From NCBI GenBank assembly GCA_965222835.1, contig CBDCUQ010000003.1, forward strand, positions 372,001 to 436,000: 64,000 nt of DNA, given 5' to 3'. The notes under the pieces were generated by a model. It did no database searches. It was not told where the DNA came from and saw only the letters and a program-made list of their open reading frames with translations. Made by a program: the position numbers and the translations under genes. Shown one piece after another: positions 41,289 through 50,167 of this stretch (the stretch's first letter is position 1; each line of letters starts with the position of its first letter). The stretch comes from CBDCUQ01 sp965222835 (GTDB lineage Bacteria > Pseudomonadota > Alphaproteobacteria > Rhizobiales > Hyphomicrobiaceae).

Positions 41289-42497
41289 TTATTTCAGGTT
41301 GCCGCAGAACCGCTGGATGCGGGTGCAGGCTTCTTTGAGTGTCTCTGTTGCGGTGGCGTACGAAATGCGGAATGCGGGTGAACCGGCGAATGCCGCGCCA
41401 TGAACGCATGCGACACCTTCCTCTTCAAGGAGCGCGGTGACGAAGTCCTCGTCGGTCTTGATGACGGTGCCTTTGGCCGATGTCTTGCCAATCGCCCCGG
41501 CGCAGGAGGGATACACGTAGAAGGCACCTTCAGGCTTGGGGCAAGAAAGCCCACTGGCCTGGTTTAGCATGGCGACCACCAGATCCCGGCGTTCGACGAA
41601 GACGGCATTGTTGCGGGCGATGAAGTCCTGCGGCCCGTTGAGGGCTTCGATCGCTGCCCACTGCGTGATGGAGCAGGGGTTTGAGGTGGACTGCGACTGA
41701 AGTTTGCTCATGGCTTTGATAAGCGGCTCGGGCCCGCCGGCGTAGCCCAAACGCCAGCCGGTCATGCAATAGGCCTTGGAAAGCCCGTTCATAGTGAGCG
41801 TTCGGTCGTACAATGCCGGCTCGACCTGGGCGGGTGTGAAGAACTTGTGACCGTCGTAGATCAGGTGCTCGTACATATCGTCGGTCAGCACCCAGACGTG
41901 CTTGTTCTTGTCTGCCAGTAAGACATCGGTGAGCGCTTTGAGGTCGCTTTCCGAGTAGGCCGCGCCGGTCGGATTGGACGGCGAGTTGAAAATGAACCAC
42001 TTCGTCTTGGGGGTGATGGCCGCGTCGAGCACGTCGGGACGCAGGCGAAACCCGTCTTCCATCTTTGTCTCGACGAAGACCGGTTTGGCGCCCGCAAGCT
42101 GCACAATGTCGGCGTAGCTCACCCAGCAGGGCGCCGGCAGGACGACTTCGTCACCGAGATTGAGTGTGCCAAGCAGTGCGTTGTAGAGCACCTGCTTGCC
42201 GCCGGTACCGACGGAAATCTGCGACGGCTTGTAATCGAGGTTGTTGTCGCGCTTGAATTTTGCCGAGACGGCGGCCTTCAGTTCGGGAATACCGTCGACA
42301 TCGGTGTATTTTGTCTTGCCCGCGTCGAGCGCGCGCTTGGCGGCATCCTTGATGTTTTGGGGCGTATCAAAGTCCGGCTCGCCGGCCGACAGAGAAATGA
42401 TATCGCGGCCTGCGGCCTTGAGTTGCCGGGCCTTCATAGAGACGGCAATGGTCGCGGATGGCTGAATGCGATTAAGGCTGTCGGCAATAAAACCCAT
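41289..42497 (-). CDS. aspC: Aspartate aminotransferase (class I)
   Basis: A 402-aa PLP aminotransferase of the alphaproteobacterial AatA subgroup (I-gamma-like). It starts GFIADSLNRIQPSATIAVS. Motifs include SLSAGEPDFDTP, FNSPSNPTGAAYS (Asn that binds PLP), YEHLIYDG, and the PLP lysine in NGLSKAYCMTGWRLGY; the substrate Arg is in the C-terminal FRISYA. It converts aspartate and 2-oxoglutarate to oxaloacetate and glutamate; some homologues also use prephenate. The ATG at 42497 has AAGGAAAG upstream. Monocistronic. Confidence 0.92.
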   Translation of the reverse strand: MGFIADSLNRIQPSATIAVSMKARQLKAAGRDIISLSAGEPDFDTPQNIKDAAKRALDAGKTKYTDVDGIPELKAAVSAKFKRDNNLDYKPSQISVGTGGKQVLYNALLGTLNLGDEVVLPAPCWVSYADIVQLAGAKPVFVETKMEDGFRLRPDVLDAAITPKTKWFIFNSPSNPTGAAYSESDLKALTDVLLADKNKHVWVLTDDMYEHLIYDGHKFFTPAQVEPALYDRTLTMNGLSKAYCMTGWRLGYAGGPEPLIKAMSKLQSQSTSNPCSITQWAAIEALNGPQDFIARNNAVFVERRDLVVAMLNQASGLSCPKPEGAFYVYPSCAGAIGKTSAKGTVIKTDEDFVTALLEEEGVACVHGAAFAGSPAFRISYATATETLKEACTRIQRFCGNLK

Positions 42498-42857
42498 AGC
42501 GGTCGTCTTTCCTTTTGGGCTGATTTTCTTCCGTGCGGCCCGCAAGACTGGTCCGATTGCTTCGGTCGCACGTATCAGGCGGCGCGAAAGCTACGCGGCA
42601 CTGCAGCAAACTGCAAGGAGTCCTTAATATCCTAGCTCCATATCTAGGTCTCCGAACCACTTGCTGCGCGCGTCAGCCTTGGAGGCCCCAATCGCGATCG
42701 CGTTGCAGCACGACCACAACCCCCAACCTGTTTCGCCAATTCAGTAAATTGACTGTGCTTCGCCACAATCCGATCAAACGCCAGCCACAGGGGCAGCGTG
42801 TTATCCCGGCGGATCACGACGGTAGTGCAGAGGACAAGGGAAGGAGACTATTCGATA
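42498..42857. other. Gene-free 360-base divergent intergenic region
   Basis: Lies between aspC (minus) and a small membrane protein gene (plus). No coding frame is seen. A TTGACT box at about 42748 is a possible -35 element on the plus strand. A clear AAGGAGA site at 42841-42847 belongs to the downstream gene. Nothing else stands out. Confidence 0.35.
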
Positions 42858-43172
42858 ATGACCCCGAGTGAGACCGCCTATTCTGATGCGCAAGCACCCT
42901 CAGGCAGCCCGCGGCGATTCGTAACCGACGCGTTGGCTGGGTTGGGGCTCTTCTGTCTGCTGGCCGTCATATGGGCTAGCACGCCCTCTTTTGCTGCTGA
43001 CATGCTTCTTGCCGAACTCGGACGGGCCTTTGACGTTCTGGCCGAAGCGAGTGCCGCCAGCCCGCAGGTCCTGGTGCTTGCGGCTGGTTTTTCGGTTATT
43101 TTCGCGCTCAACGCTGCGTTTTTCAGGCACTTGACGGGCTTTTATGCGCCGGGCACGCAGCCGTCGCCTTAA
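42858..43172 (+). CDS. Small membrane protein, 104 aa
   Basis: A 104-aa protein with two hydrophobic helices (about residues 25-45 and 68-90), an N-terminal polar tail, and a short C-terminal tail (LTGFYAPGTQPSP). No family is recognised. The ATG has an AAGGAGA site with about 10-base spacing. The gene lies in a run of small uncharacterised envelope-type genes (42.9-44.8 kb). Function unknown. Confidence 0.6.
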   Translation: MTPSETAYSDAQAPSGSPRRFVTDALAGLGLFCLLAVIWASTPSFAADMLLAELGRAFDVLAEASAASPQVLVLAAGFSVIFALNAAFFRHLTGFYAPGTQPSP

Positions 43173-43325
43173 CCAACGCTTTTTCGGCCTGCCGCGGCGG
43201 ATCCGGAGCCGAATTCAGTGCGTAAAGTCTTTTGAGAGCCATATTTTTGGCCCCGAAAAGTGCTGGAATTAGATGACGGCGCGCCCTATATACCCGGCGG
43301 AGCTTTATCGACGGAGACGGGACCA

Positions 43326-43832
43326 ATGTCGACCAAATCAGGCCTCAGAAGCAGTTTCGCACGGGTGACCGCTGCGATGTTGCTGATGGCGCTGGTGGGG
43401 ACAGGGTTTGGCCTGGCCGACCCGTCGCCGGTGATCGAACGCGGCTACTCCATCGCACTGACCCGCACCAATACCCAAGGCACGGCGAACCCCGGCATAC
43501 CAGATGTCGGGTCCGAGGCCTACTGGCTCAGCCGGGACTATGGCGGGTTAAGCAGTGGGCGGGACGTGGAGCCAGTGCTGTTCCGGTCGCCCCTGGCGAA
43601 GGGCCAGCGCCTGCTGGTTGCACGTGGATCGCGCGCCGAGATCGCCGAAGTTATCAACGTTGAGGTGGTCTCCGTGGCTCAATCCCCCGCAGCCGCGACG
43701 CGGATCGATCTTACGGCGCCGGAGCGGCGTGTGGCTGTGACGTGCCGACTGGCCGACGGCAGCACCTTCCGCCTCGAGATGGAAATGGCGGCGCCCGAGC
43801 CAGAGCTGGCCGCAACAGCACACGCGCTTTAA
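43326..43832 (+). CDS. Exported uncharacterised protein, 168 aa
   Basis: A 168-aa protein with a signal peptide (about 1-31, ending GLADPS). The mature part looks beta-rich: GYSIALTRTNTQGTANPG, AYWLSRDYGGLSSG, and two hydrophobic strand pairs, IAEVINVEVVSVAQS and RVAVTCRLADGSTF. It has no recognised domain. The ATG follows GGAGACGGG. Periplasmic or outer-membrane-attached is likely; the role is unknown. Confidence 0.6.
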   Translation: MSTKSGLRSSFARVTAAMLLMALVGTGFGLADPSPVIERGYSIALTRTNTQGTANPGIPDVGSEAYWLSRDYGGLSSGRDVEPVLFRSPLAKGQRLLVARGSRAEIAEVINVEVVSVAQSPAAATRIDLTAPERRVAVTCRLADGSTFRLEMEMAAPEPELAATAHAL

Positions 43833-44104
43833 CCCTTCCGACCCCGTATTTGCCTCTGCGAAGAGGGCGCAACGACGGGCCACTTGGTGGCGGCCTGCCT
43901 GCTCCTCCTTCGTCCGAATGCTGGGACGTAGCCCATGCTCCCTCTGCCTGTGGTCTTGGCGCGACAAGCCGGCGAGAACAGCCTCTGCCATAACCGGTCC
44001 CGCGACCCGCCGGTTGCCAGACCCCTTTCGAGGCGTGGTATGCTGGCCCTTGCGTCCCAGATAATCGTTACGCAATCGGACGCCCAAGTGGAGGACCAAG
44101 GATC

Positions 44105-44284
44105 ATGAGGCTCAACCCGCCGACCATTCTCATCTTCCTCATCTCATTCGTGCTGGCCTCGCTTGCGGTTATCACAAAGCTCGGCGTTGTGCCCATTCCA
44201 CGGTATCTGCCGCACCAGGAATACTGGCTGGCGATCACGGCCTACTTCACACTGATGGTCGGAAATCTCGTGAAGGGATTGTGA
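44105..44284 (+). CDS. Small two-helix membrane protein, 59 aa
   Basis: Reads as MRLNPPTILIFLISFV with ASLAVITKLGVV, then a loop IPRYLPHQEY and a second helix WLAITAYFTLMVGNLVKGL. An AAGGA site lies 3 to 7 bases before the ATG at 44105. It stops 20 bases before the end of the convergent 172-aa gene. The amphipathic loop and clean start support a real gene; function is unknown. Confidence 0.55.
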   Translation: MRLNPPTILIFLISFVLASLAVITKLGVVPIPRYLPHQEYWLAITAYFTLMVGNLVKGL

Positions 44285-44303
44285 TCGTTCCCTTGCGTGA
44301 TGC

Positions 44304-44822
44304 TCAGCTCGCGGCGCCCTGTACTTGACGCGCCATCGACCAGACGTCCTCGTTGGAGCGATAGAAGCCCAATCCGAATGTCGCAAACTCGTCCTCGCCG
44401 TCTTTGGATTCGATACCAAGTTTTCGCAGCACGGCGTTGATCGGCCAGAGGCTCGCCGGGCGCCTCGCGTTGTCCTCCGATTTCATGACAAGTGGCCCCA
44501 TGACGAGCGTACCGTCCTGCCATAGTACGGCGGCCTGGTGGCCGATGCCGCCGAAATATCCGGTCTCTACGTAGGCCAAAGTCCCTCGCTGCGAGGTCTT
44601 CGCCGCAAAGGCCATGTCTCCTGACGACAGGAGCGGCGGACCCGGTGTCCATTCACCCGTGCCGTATGCGCTGTGCAAGGCGTCATGCAGATCGTCGTCC
44701 AGGGGAACGACAAACAGTTTTGCATCGGACGTCAGGGCGAAGGGCCGCGACATCGCGTGGATCGATGTATAAGCGGCAAGTGTGCGCACACTTCCAATAA
44801 AGAGACGTACGTTGTGTGCCAT
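44304..44822 (-). CDS. Uncharacterised protein, 172 aa
   Basis: A 172-aa protein with no clear signal peptide and no recognised family. The sequence has LFVVPLDDDLHDALHSAYGTG, a glycine-rich middle (YVETGYFGGIGHQAAVLW) and VMGPLVMKS. The end (FATFGLGFYRSNEDVW) suggests a compact alpha/beta domain. The ATG at 44822 follows an internal Met at residue 24 that could also be used. An inverted repeat lies upstream. Function unknown. Confidence 0.55.
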   Translation of the reverse strand: MAHNVRLFIGSVRTLAAYTSIHAMSRPFALTSDAKLFVVPLDDDLHDALHSAYGTGEWTPGPPLLSSGDMAFAAKTSQRGTLAYVETGYFGGIGHQAAVLWQDGTLVMGPLVMKSEDNARRPASLWPINAVLRKLGIESKDGEDEFATFGLGFYRSNEDVWSMARQVQGAAS

Positions 44823-44874
44823 TTGTGCTTGTATTCAGAACACGGCGGCATCCGGTCTAACCGGACTCGCCTCG

Positions 44875-44941
44875 CCACCTACGCCCCCTCCCGGCCACCC
44901 AGTTTATCGTCGCAATGGGCGGCCGGGAGGGATGTGGGTGG
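44875..44941. repeat. Intergenic inverted repeat, GGCCACCCA type
   Basis: Imperfect palindrome with arms of about 26 bases around a 14-base loop. The CCTCCCGGCCACCCA core of its left arm matches the element at 21472-21531. It lies between two minus-strand genes. Confidence 0.6.
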
Positions 44942-44968
44942 TTCGACTAAAATCAGACAGACTCTAGC

Positions 44969-45685
44969 TCACCACGGGACCGGCGTCTTGTCGCGGAAAA
45001 ATCCTCCTGTCGGTCCGTCATCGGGCAAGGTGGCGAGCCAGACCGGTGTTTCGGCGCCCTTCTCAACCGGCCGATCCGCATTTGGACCACCCATGTCAGT
45101 TCGCACCCAGCCCGGGCAGACTGCGTTTACTTTGATGTTGCCTCCGGCCAGTTCCGTTGCCGCGATCCGCGTTAATGCATTGAGCGCGGCCTTTGACATC
45201 CGGTAGGCGGGAAATCCACTTCCCATTTCGACAAGTTGGCCTGCGCCGGACGAGAGATTGACGATCCGGCCATAGCCGTTTTCGCGCATCAGGGGTGCCA
45301 CGGCTTGGATCAATCGCATGGGACCCAAGACGTTTGTCTCGAAGGTCTGGCGTGCGATGCCGGCGGTGAGGTCGAACAGGCTTGCGTTGAAGCCACCAGG
45401 GCCATCGATAAGAATGGCCGCGTTATTCACGAGGATGTCGCAGCGGCCGAACATCTTCTTGACCTCGGCGACGGCGCGGGCCGGCGATGTCTCGTCGTCC
45501 ACGTCCAGGCTAACGGTCGTGACCTGCAGGCCTTCACCAGTCAGCTGTTCTGCCGCTGCGCGGCCTTTGGCCATGTCCCGCGCGCCAAGCGCCACCGCGA
45601 GCCCCATGCGCGCGAGCTGGCGGACAATTTCGAGCCCAATGCCGCGATTGGCGTCCGACACCAGAGCGATGCGTGTCTCAGCCAT
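44969..45685 (-). CDS. Short-chain dehydrogenase/reductase
   Basis: A 238-aa classical SDR. The cofactor motif is SDANRGIG near the N-terminus (an unusual D-A-N instead of G-A-S), NNAAIL follows, and the active site has SSGAGQ and YRMSK. The acceptor loop CPGWVRTDMGG is typical of carbonyl reductase-like SDRs that use NADPH (GARDMAKGRAA). Plant and fungal CBR1-like proteins share this pattern. The substrate is unknown. The ATG at 45685 has GGAAGAAA upstream; the open frame further upstream is not conserved. Confidence 0.82.
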   Translation of the reverse strand: MAETRIALVSDANRGIGLEIVRQLARMGLAVALGARDMAKGRAAAEQLTGEGLQVTTVSLDVDDETSPARAVAEVKKMFGRCDILVNNAAILIDGPGGFNASLFDLTAGIARQTFETNVLGPMRLIQAVAPLMRENGYGRIVNLSSGAGQLVEMGSGFPAYRMSKAALNALTRIAATELAGGNIKVNAVCPGWVRTDMGGPNADRPVEKGAETPVWLATLPDDGPTGGFFRDKTPVPW

Positions 45686-45898
45686 TGGCGTTTCTTCCGT
45701 CTGACACCTTCCGCCTCCAGCCCAAGGCGCGGATTTGATTCTGTGGCTTAGGGTGTCTCCTGCGTGTCGGCACAACCACGTGTTGATTGGCCCTTTTTCA
45801 ATGTTACAAGACTGTCACCATCGTGCATACTTGCGGGCTCCGCAGGGTGGCAGAACCGCCTTACGTCAACCTGGTGATCAACTCTCGGTCTTCATCTC

Positions 45899-46705
45899 GT
45901 GGTCAATCCAACGCAAGCGAATGAATTCTCCTGGCCCCCGGCGCCTGTTGGCCTTCCGGAACGGGTACTGGCGACGACCAGTGCACAGCCTTACGGCTGG
46001 TCTGCGAAATCTTGGGATACGTTCTGGTTCATCATTTTTCCCTTCAGTATTCTTGTCGGCGTTCTCGCGATCCATGCACTCAACTATTCATTTTACAGAA
46101 AATGGATTCTGCCCGAGGGCTATGGATTTCTTGAAGTCGGACAATTTGTGCTCGTGATGGCCGCCATGGTGGTCTGTCTTTGGTTGTGTACGCGTCCGCT
46201 TCCAAAAGACTGGGGCTTTCTTCGCGCCTTCCTTCTCATTGGAGCTGTTGCCTGCCTCTACATCGGCGGCGAAGAAATGAGCTGGGGGCAACATTGGTTT
46301 GGCTGGGACACACCTGAGGCTTGGGGGGCCATCAACCGGCAGGATGAAACCAATCTGCACAACACCGCCTATGTCTTCAATCAGCTACCCCAAGTCATAC
46401 TTGAGATTTCCATCGTCATTTCCGGCATCATACTCCCCCTTATGAACCGGTTTCTCGGCGGATTTAAGCATTGGTTTTTGCAGCTGATCACGCCGCCGTT
46501 GATGATATTGGGCCTGCCGCTTATCATCTTCGGTTTAAAGGGGCTCTCGACCCTTCAAAAGCAAAAGATCGGCACAGATATCCTGCTCCGCCCATCGGAA
46601 ACCATGGAACTGTTCGAATACATGTTCATTCTTTTCTACATTGTGATCCTGGCGCGCCGGATTATGCTATTAGAAAGGCAGCAATCAGCTGCCGTGGCCG
46701 CCTGA
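45899..46705 (+). CDS. Multi-pass membrane protein with GEEMSWGQ motif
   Basis: A 268-aa inner-membrane protein with about six hydrophobic helices. A hydrophilic loop has YIGGEEMSWGQHWFGW and NRQDETNLHN, a conserved-looking pattern of charged and polar residues that could form an active or binding site. I recognise it only as an uncharacterised family that often occurs near envelope polysaccharide genes. The start is GTG at 45899. It is followed about 100 bases later by the L,D-transpeptidase gene on the same strand. Confidence 0.6.
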   Translation: MVNPTQANEFSWPPAPVGLPERVLATTSAQPYGWSAKSWDTFWFIIFPFSILVGVLAIHALNYSFYRKWILPEGYGFLEVGQFVLVMAAMVVCLWLCTRPLPKDWGFLRAFLLIGAVACLYIGGEEMSWGQHWFGWDTPEAWGAINRQDETNLHNTAYVFNQLPQVILEISIVISGIILPLMNRFLGGFKHWFLQLITPPLMILGLPLIIFGLKGLSTLQKQKIGTDILLRPSETMELFEYMFILFYIVILARRIMLLERQQSAAVAA

Positions 46706-46808
46706 ATTTGCTCGGTTTCGGCATATATCTGCCACGTTCCGGACGCAGATCATCTTGAGCAATCTGCGATCGGTGCCGGTCGCCCCAAAACAATTTCCGG
46801 AGAGCATT

Positions 46809-48818
46809 ATGCCGAAAGACGGTCAACTTGCCGAAATCGGACGCGGTCTGAGCCTTGCTCTCCTTTTGTCGTTCGGCGCCACAGCGGTGGACGCCCAGAC
46901 GGAACCGGCGCGCGCGGGAGCTCAGGACCGGACGGCGGCAAATGAAACCGGCGCCGCTCAGACAACGACTGGCACATCTGGCGCGGCACGCAAGACCGGC
47001 GCAACCGCGACGCCATTGCCGGCGAATGTCGCAGCGACGAATCCCGATCCGGCCGCAGATGGGACAGCTGCGGGATCCGACGCTGCAGCTGTCGCGCCGC
47101 CGGCCGGTCCGATCGTTACGGCGGTTCGCGCGAAACTCGCCGCTGGACTCGATAAGAGAACCATTCATAAGGATGACGCCGCCGCGATGGCGGATTTTTA
47201 TGGCGGACACAGCGGTCCCCCGTTGTGGCTGAATCAGGGCGGTCTCACCGACGAGGGCAGAATGCTTGTGGCTGAGATTCGCAAAGGTCCTGACTGGGGG
47301 TTTGAGGCGGAAGACTTCGTTCTGCCCGACGTGCCGGCCGGCGCCACGCCGGATGCACTCGCGGACGCGGAGCTTAAGCTCTCGATCGCAGCTCTTCGCT
47401 ACGCGCGTTTTGCCCGCGGCGGCCGCCTCACACCGCGTGCAGTTTCGCGCATTCTTGATGTTGATCCGCCTGTCAGAGATCCCAAACGCATGATCGGCAT
47501 GTTGGCGCGCACCGAAACGCCGGATGCGCTTTTGCGTGATCTGCATCCCAAGCATGAACAATTCGAGCGACTGCGGCAGGCCTATCTCAAAGCCCGCGCG
47601 CCGGCAGAGCCCGAAAAGCCCATTGACCCGGCCTTGAAGGTCAAGCTTCCCACGAAGGGAAAGACTGTCCGGCCTGGAAAGGAACACAAGGACATCGTGC
47701 TGTTGCGCAAACGCCTCAAGGTTCCGGCGGAAGCGGGCGTCAAGGAGACGCTGCTTGATCCCAAGCTCAAGGATGCGCTCAAGGCCTTCCAGAAGAAGCA
47801 CGGCCTCACGGCTTCGGGCAGCCTGTCGAAGGCAACGCGGCGTGCCCTCAACAGGGAAGGCGAGAAAAAAAAGCCCAAGCGCAAACAGAGTGTGGCGCGG
47901 CTCAAGATCAATATGGAGAAGTGGCGCTGGATGCCGGAGGACCTCGGCCATTTCTACGTTTGGAATAACGTTCCGGAGTTCTATGCGCGTGTCCTCAAGG
48001 GCAATGATGTTGTCTTTAGAGAAAAGATCATTGCCGGCCAGCCAAGTTGGGCGACGCCCATGTTCTCCGCCAAGATGGAATACATCATCTTCAACCCGTC
48101 CTGGGGGGTGCCCAACGGGATCAAAACGCGCGAACTCTTGCCGCGTCTGAAGAAGGCCGGCGGCGGCGGTTTCTTCGGCCTCTTTGGCGGCGGTGGCGGC
48201 AACGTCATCCGGGCGTATGGTCTCAAAGTGTATAAGAATGGACGGCCAGTCGATCCCGATAGTGTGAACTGGTCGGCCGTTGATATTCGTTCCTACAGCT
48301 TCACCCAGCCGCCGGGCGGCAAGAACCCGCTGGGATACGTCAAATTCCGTTTCCCGAACAAGCATTCGGTCTATATGCACGATACCATCGAGCCCAATCT
48401 CTTCAGCAAGGCGCACCGTGCGCTTTCGCACGGCTGCATGCGGGTGCAAAATCCTGGCAAGCTGGCGGAGGTTCTTATGTATGAGGACCAGGGCTGGTCT
48501 CCTCAGCGTGTCAAGCGGGCCCGATCCAGAGGCGAAAACATTACGCTGCAAAAGCCAGTTCCTGTGCACACCACGTACATGACGGCCGTCGTCGATGAAA
48601 ACGGGAAGGTTTCGACGTTTGGTGACCTTTATGGGCACGACCGGCGCATTGCCCGGGCGCTTGGACAACCCATGACATTCGATGCGCCAAGTTATGAGAC
48701 AGCAGCCACGGGCGATGGCCCGCCTGTCAAAAAGAAAAAGAAGTCGAAGAGGAAGAGAAAGCGCGAGATCACCAGCGGCGATCTCATCTCAAATTCGCTG
48801 GGCGGTCTTCCCTACTGA
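46809..48818 (+). CDS. L,D-transpeptidase (YcbB/LdtD type) with peptidoglycan-binding domain
   Basis: A 669-aa exported enzyme that makes 3-3 cross-links in peptidoglycan or anchors proteins. A signal region (about 1-35) is followed by an Ala/Thr-rich spacer to about residue 95. A scaffold domain, a peptidoglycan-binding type 1 domain (KDIVLLRKRLKV to SGSLSKATRRAL), then the YkuD domain with SHGCMRV, the catalytic Cys, and upstream His in YMHDTIEP. A Gly-rich loop (AGGGGFFGLFGGGGG) in the YkuD lid is unusual. The C-terminus is a Lys/Arg tail. The ATG at 46809 is preferred over the frame's earlier start. Confidence 0.87.
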   Translation: MPKDGQLAEIGRGLSLALLLSFGATAVDAQTEPARAGAQDRTAANETGAAQTTTGTSGAARKTGATATPLPANVAATNPDPAADGTAAGSDAAAVAPPAGPIVTAVRAKLAAGLDKRTIHKDDAAAMADFYGGHSGPPLWLNQGGLTDEGRMLVAEIRKGPDWGFEAEDFVLPDVPAGATPDALADAELKLSIAALRYARFARGGRLTPRAVSRILDVDPPVRDPKRMIGMLARTETPDALLRDLHPKHEQFERLRQAYLKARAPAEPEKPIDPALKVKLPTKGKTVRPGKEHKDIVLLRKRLKVPAEAGVKETLLDPKLKDALKAFQKKHGLTASGSLSKATRRALNREGEKKKPKRKQSVARLKINMEKWRWMPEDLGHFYVWNNVPEFYARVLKGNDVVFREKIIAGQPSWATPMFSAKMEYIIFNPSWGVPNGIKTRELLPRLKKAGGGGFFGLFGGGGGNVIRAYGLKVYKNGRPVDPDSVNWSAVDIRSYSFTQPPGGKNPLGYVKFRFPNKHSVYMHDTIEPNLFSKAHRALSHGCMRVQNPGKLAEVLMYEDQGWSPQRVKRARSRGENITLQKPVPVHTTYMTAVVDENGKVSTFGDLYGHDRRIARALGQPMTFDAPSYETAATGDGPPVKKKKKSKRKRKREITSGDLISNSLGGLPY

Positions 48819-48834
48819 CCTGCACAAAAAGAAT

Positions 48835-48859
48835 GGGCCGCCGGAGGAAAGCGGCCCAA
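48835..48859. terminator. Bidirectional hairpin between convergent genes
   Basis: Eight-bp stem TGGGCCGC paired with GCGGCCCA around a 9-base loop, between the end of the transpeptidase gene and the end of a convergent small gene. The T-tract is poor on both sides. Confidence 0.45.
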
Positions 48860-48890
48860 GGCTGGGGGAAGCAACTGGGTGATTTGCGTG

Positions 48891-49223
48891 CTAGCGGCCG
48901 ACTCGGGGCGCCCAAGACAGGCGGCGCCAGCTATCCTCAACTTCGCACCTGATGTTTTCTTCAGCGATGTCCTGCAAACGGAACACCTTGCGCTTGTCGG
49001 CGCGCGAGAAGTAGCCGTCTGACTTAAGCTCGGCCATCACGCGCTCGATCTGACGCTGTTCGCGGCGAAGCTTGCGGCCTTCACGCCAGGTGATGGTTCC
49101 GTTGATGCGGCCCTGCTCAATCATCGCCTCCTGTTCGGCGAAACGTGCTTCGTTGGAGTGGGCAAAGGCTGTCGCCGTACTGGCAAGCAAGAGTCCGGCG
49201 GCAAGGTTGAGCGTCTTGGACAT
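48891..49223 (-). CDS. Small exported protein, 110 aa
   Basis: A 110-aa protein with a signal peptide (about 1-21, ending AFAHS). The mature part is a charged helical domain: RINGTITWREGRKLRREQRQIER, then LKSDGYFSRADKRKVFRLQD and a final EENIRCEVEDSWRRL. The repeated RxxxRKLRRE-type pattern resembles small periplasmic proteins that fold as a helical hairpin. The start has GAGGAAAC upstream. Function unknown. Confidence 0.7.
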   Translation of the reverse strand: MSKTLNLAAGLLLASTATAFAHSNEARFAEQEAMIEQGRINGTITWREGRKLRREQRQIERVMAELKSDGYFSRADKRKVFRLQDIAEENIRCEVEDSWRRLSWAPRVGR

Positions 49224-49372
49224 GCGTTTCCTCATCGTCACTGGTTCGGGCTCAATTGCCCGTCATCCGATGAGGCGACATTGGCAGAGTGGCTTTGAAT
49301 TCTTACTGAACGCTGTCTTCAGATGGCGTTCATCGGGCAAGACACTGATCTGGCGGTCTTATTCGTGCTTCC

Positions 49373-49945
49373 TCAGGAGGCGCGCTGTCCCAGCTGTTGC
49401 ATTTCCACGAGCCAAGCTTCGCGCCGCTCTTTGCTGACGCTTTCGACGCCGCCGAAAATCGTGCTGCGAACCGGATGCACGCCCATGAATTGCAGAATGT
49501 TGCGCTTTATAAGTTTCAACGCATGCGCGCCGAACCAATACTTGTAGATCACTCCGGGCATACCCATGGTGATGACGATCCGCGCCGACTTTCCCTTCAG
49601 TACCTTGGCGAATTGACCAACGCGTGCGAATTCAAAGATTTCGGGCTGAAGTATCCGCTCAAGGAAACCTTTGAGCAGGGCAGGCATGTCGCCGAGCCAC
49701 AGCGGGAAGATTATGACGAGGTGATCGGCGGCGCGAATAGCCTGAAATGCCGTTTCGAGCTCGGGCTCCCGTGGTTGTATCTCGACGTAGGCTCCACGCA
49801 AGATGGGATCGAATTGCATCGTCGATAATGCAAGGAGCTCTACCTCGTGCCCGCCCGCTTTGGCGCCCTCGGCATAGGATTGGGCAAGTGCATCGCAGTA
49901 CGTGCTCCGACGCGGATGCCCGACGATGAGTGCAATTTTTGCCAT
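49373..49945 (-). CDS. NAD(P)H-dependent flavin oxidoreductase (flavodoxin-like fold)
   Basis: A 190-aa protein of the NQO1/KefF/MdaB superfamily. It carries FMN or FAD and reduces quinones or similar compounds with NAD(P)H. N-terminal IALIVGHPRRSTYCDAL binds the flavin phosphate; FPLWLGDMPALLKGFLERI is the family core; MGMPGVIYKYWFG lies after it. Its role here could be protection from quinone stress. It stands alone between a small exported protein and a DUF6629 protein gene. Confidence 0.85.
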   Translation of the reverse strand: MAKIALIVGHPRRSTYCDALAQSYAEGAKAGGHEVELLALSTMQFDPILRGAYVEIQPREPELETAFQAIRAADHLVIIFPLWLGDMPALLKGFLERILQPEIFEFARVGQFAKVLKGKSARIVITMGMPGVIYKYWFGAHALKLIKRNILQFMGVHPVRSTIFGGVESVSKERREAWLVEMQQLGQRAS

Positions 49946-50167
49946 TGCCCGTCTCCTTGCTGCACCCAGAAAATCTGGCAGACACTGTCTCAGGCACTGT
50001 GCGATCCTTCATTGATGCCGAACAAGGTAAATGCCTCAATCTGCGGCCCAACACGCTCCTTGGTTCCGGCAATCGACGGCGTGGTCGAAATCTAGGAATT
50101 GCGGATTTTTTGCTGCCGTGTTCGCGGCGCACTTGACCTTTCGATCCCTTGCCTGTCGAGTGGCGGC

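Noticed and set aside
46662..48668. A 668-aa open frame on the minus strand opposite the L,D-transpeptidase
   Set aside because: Long antisense frames are common in GC-rich coding DNA; this one lacks domains, while the plus strand carries PG-binding and YkuD motifs.
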